Shown here piece after piece: positions 6,277-6,393 of a DNA stretch of 6,393 nucleotides (positions are counted from its first letter, which is position 1; the number at the start of each line of letters is the position of its first letter). This DNA comes from an uncultured Bacteroidales bacterium. GTDB lineage: Bacteria > Bacteroidota > Bacteroidia > Bacteroidales > UBA932. The stretch covers positions 1 to 6,393 of the forward strand of contig CAMOGR010000201.1 of the NCBI GenBank assembly GCA_946614205.1. Reading direction: 5' to 3'. Position numbers and translations under genes: made by a program. The notes beneath the pieces are model-generated. The model searched no databases and was not told the DNA's origin. It worked only from the letters and a program-made list of their open reading frames with translations.

Positions 6277-6393
6277 AATATCTCATGATTGCGCTTGCCC
6301 TCGTGCAAGTGGTTTTCCTTACGAGCCTGCATTGCGGCAACTGTGCGCGCAAGATAGAAGACAACGTCAGTTTCGAGAAAGGCGTGAAGGACC
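6273..6393 (+). CDS. Heavy-metal-associated (HMA) domain protein, N-terminal part (3' end outside window)
   Basis: Forty codons are visible before the right edge, starting with an ATG that overlaps the receptor stop (ATGA at 6273-6276). The sequence contains LHCGNCARKIEDN (19-31) followed by VSFEKGVKD (32-40). This is the CxxC metal-binding loop (Cys21, Cys24), helix 1 and the start of strand 2 of the HMA fold, known from copper chaperones and P-type ATPase N-domains. Residues 4-17 are strongly hydrophobic and could be a signal sequence, but they run straight into the CxxC loop and overlap what should be strand 1 (VQVVFLTS, 11-18). Localisation is therefore unclear: cytoplasmic with an odd N-terminus, membrane-tethered, or exported. 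Paired with the receptor upstream, it probably handles the same metal; which metal cannot be told from CxxC alone. Leaders upstream are A-rich, as usual for initiation in this phylum. Confidence 0.8.
   Translation, partial: MKYLMIALALVQVVFLTSLHCGNCARKIEDNVSFEKGVKD

Larger units (their letters stand above)
1..6393 (+). other. Probable single polycistronic unit extending past both edges
   Basis: Seven same-strand genes follow each other with junctions of ATGA (395-398, 4249-4252, 6273-6276), TGATG (2570-2574), a 3-base gap (1748-1750) and a 1-base gap (3361). There is no space for a terminator or an intergenic promoter, which suggests co-transcription and, at the overlaps, translational coupling. 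This is inferred from spacing; promoters inside coding sequence cannot be excluded, and the promoter of the unit must lie left of the window. Confidence 0.7.

Overview
The window reads as a gut-type Bacteroidales chromosome segment of moderately high GC. The support is the gene content: split 5'-nucleotidase lipoproteins, a TonB-dependent receptor paired with a heavy-metal-associated (HMA) domain protein, and a NatAB-like ABC system whose permease has a large external domain. Genus cannot be fixed from the sequence. Despite the GC-rich coding, ATA isoleucine codons are common.

All genes are on the + strand and almost every base is coding. In order: (1) the C-terminal part of a NatA-like ABC ATPase, cut by the left edge; (2) its ABC-2 permease partner; (3) a lipoprotein carrying the C-terminal, nucleotide-binding domain of 5'-nucleotidases; (4) a lipoprotein carrying the matching metallophosphatase catalytic domain; (5) a YicC-family endoribonuclease; (6) a TonB-dependent outer-membrane receptor; (7) the start of a small HMA (CxxC) protein, cut by the right edge. 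Junctions are ATGA or TGATG overlaps, or gaps of 1 and 3 bases. No stretch is free of genes, and I see no terminator, promoter, RNA gene, repeat array or mobile element.

The genes form functional pairs: an ABC exporter (1-2), a 5'-nucleotidase split over two lipoproteins with domain order reversed relative to the usual fused enzyme (3-4), a lone RNA-metabolism gene (5), and an envelope metal or metallophore uptake pair (6-7). The tight spacing suggests one transcript, though the pairs have no obvious shared pathway.

I did not find a convincing new multi-gene system. The points most worth a second look are the divided and reordered 5'-nucleotidase, the receptor-HMA pairing with a short receptor that lacks the usual N-terminal extension and carries a Cys-Cys pair in its plug, and the HMA protein whose hydrophobic N-terminus runs straight into its metal-binding strand.
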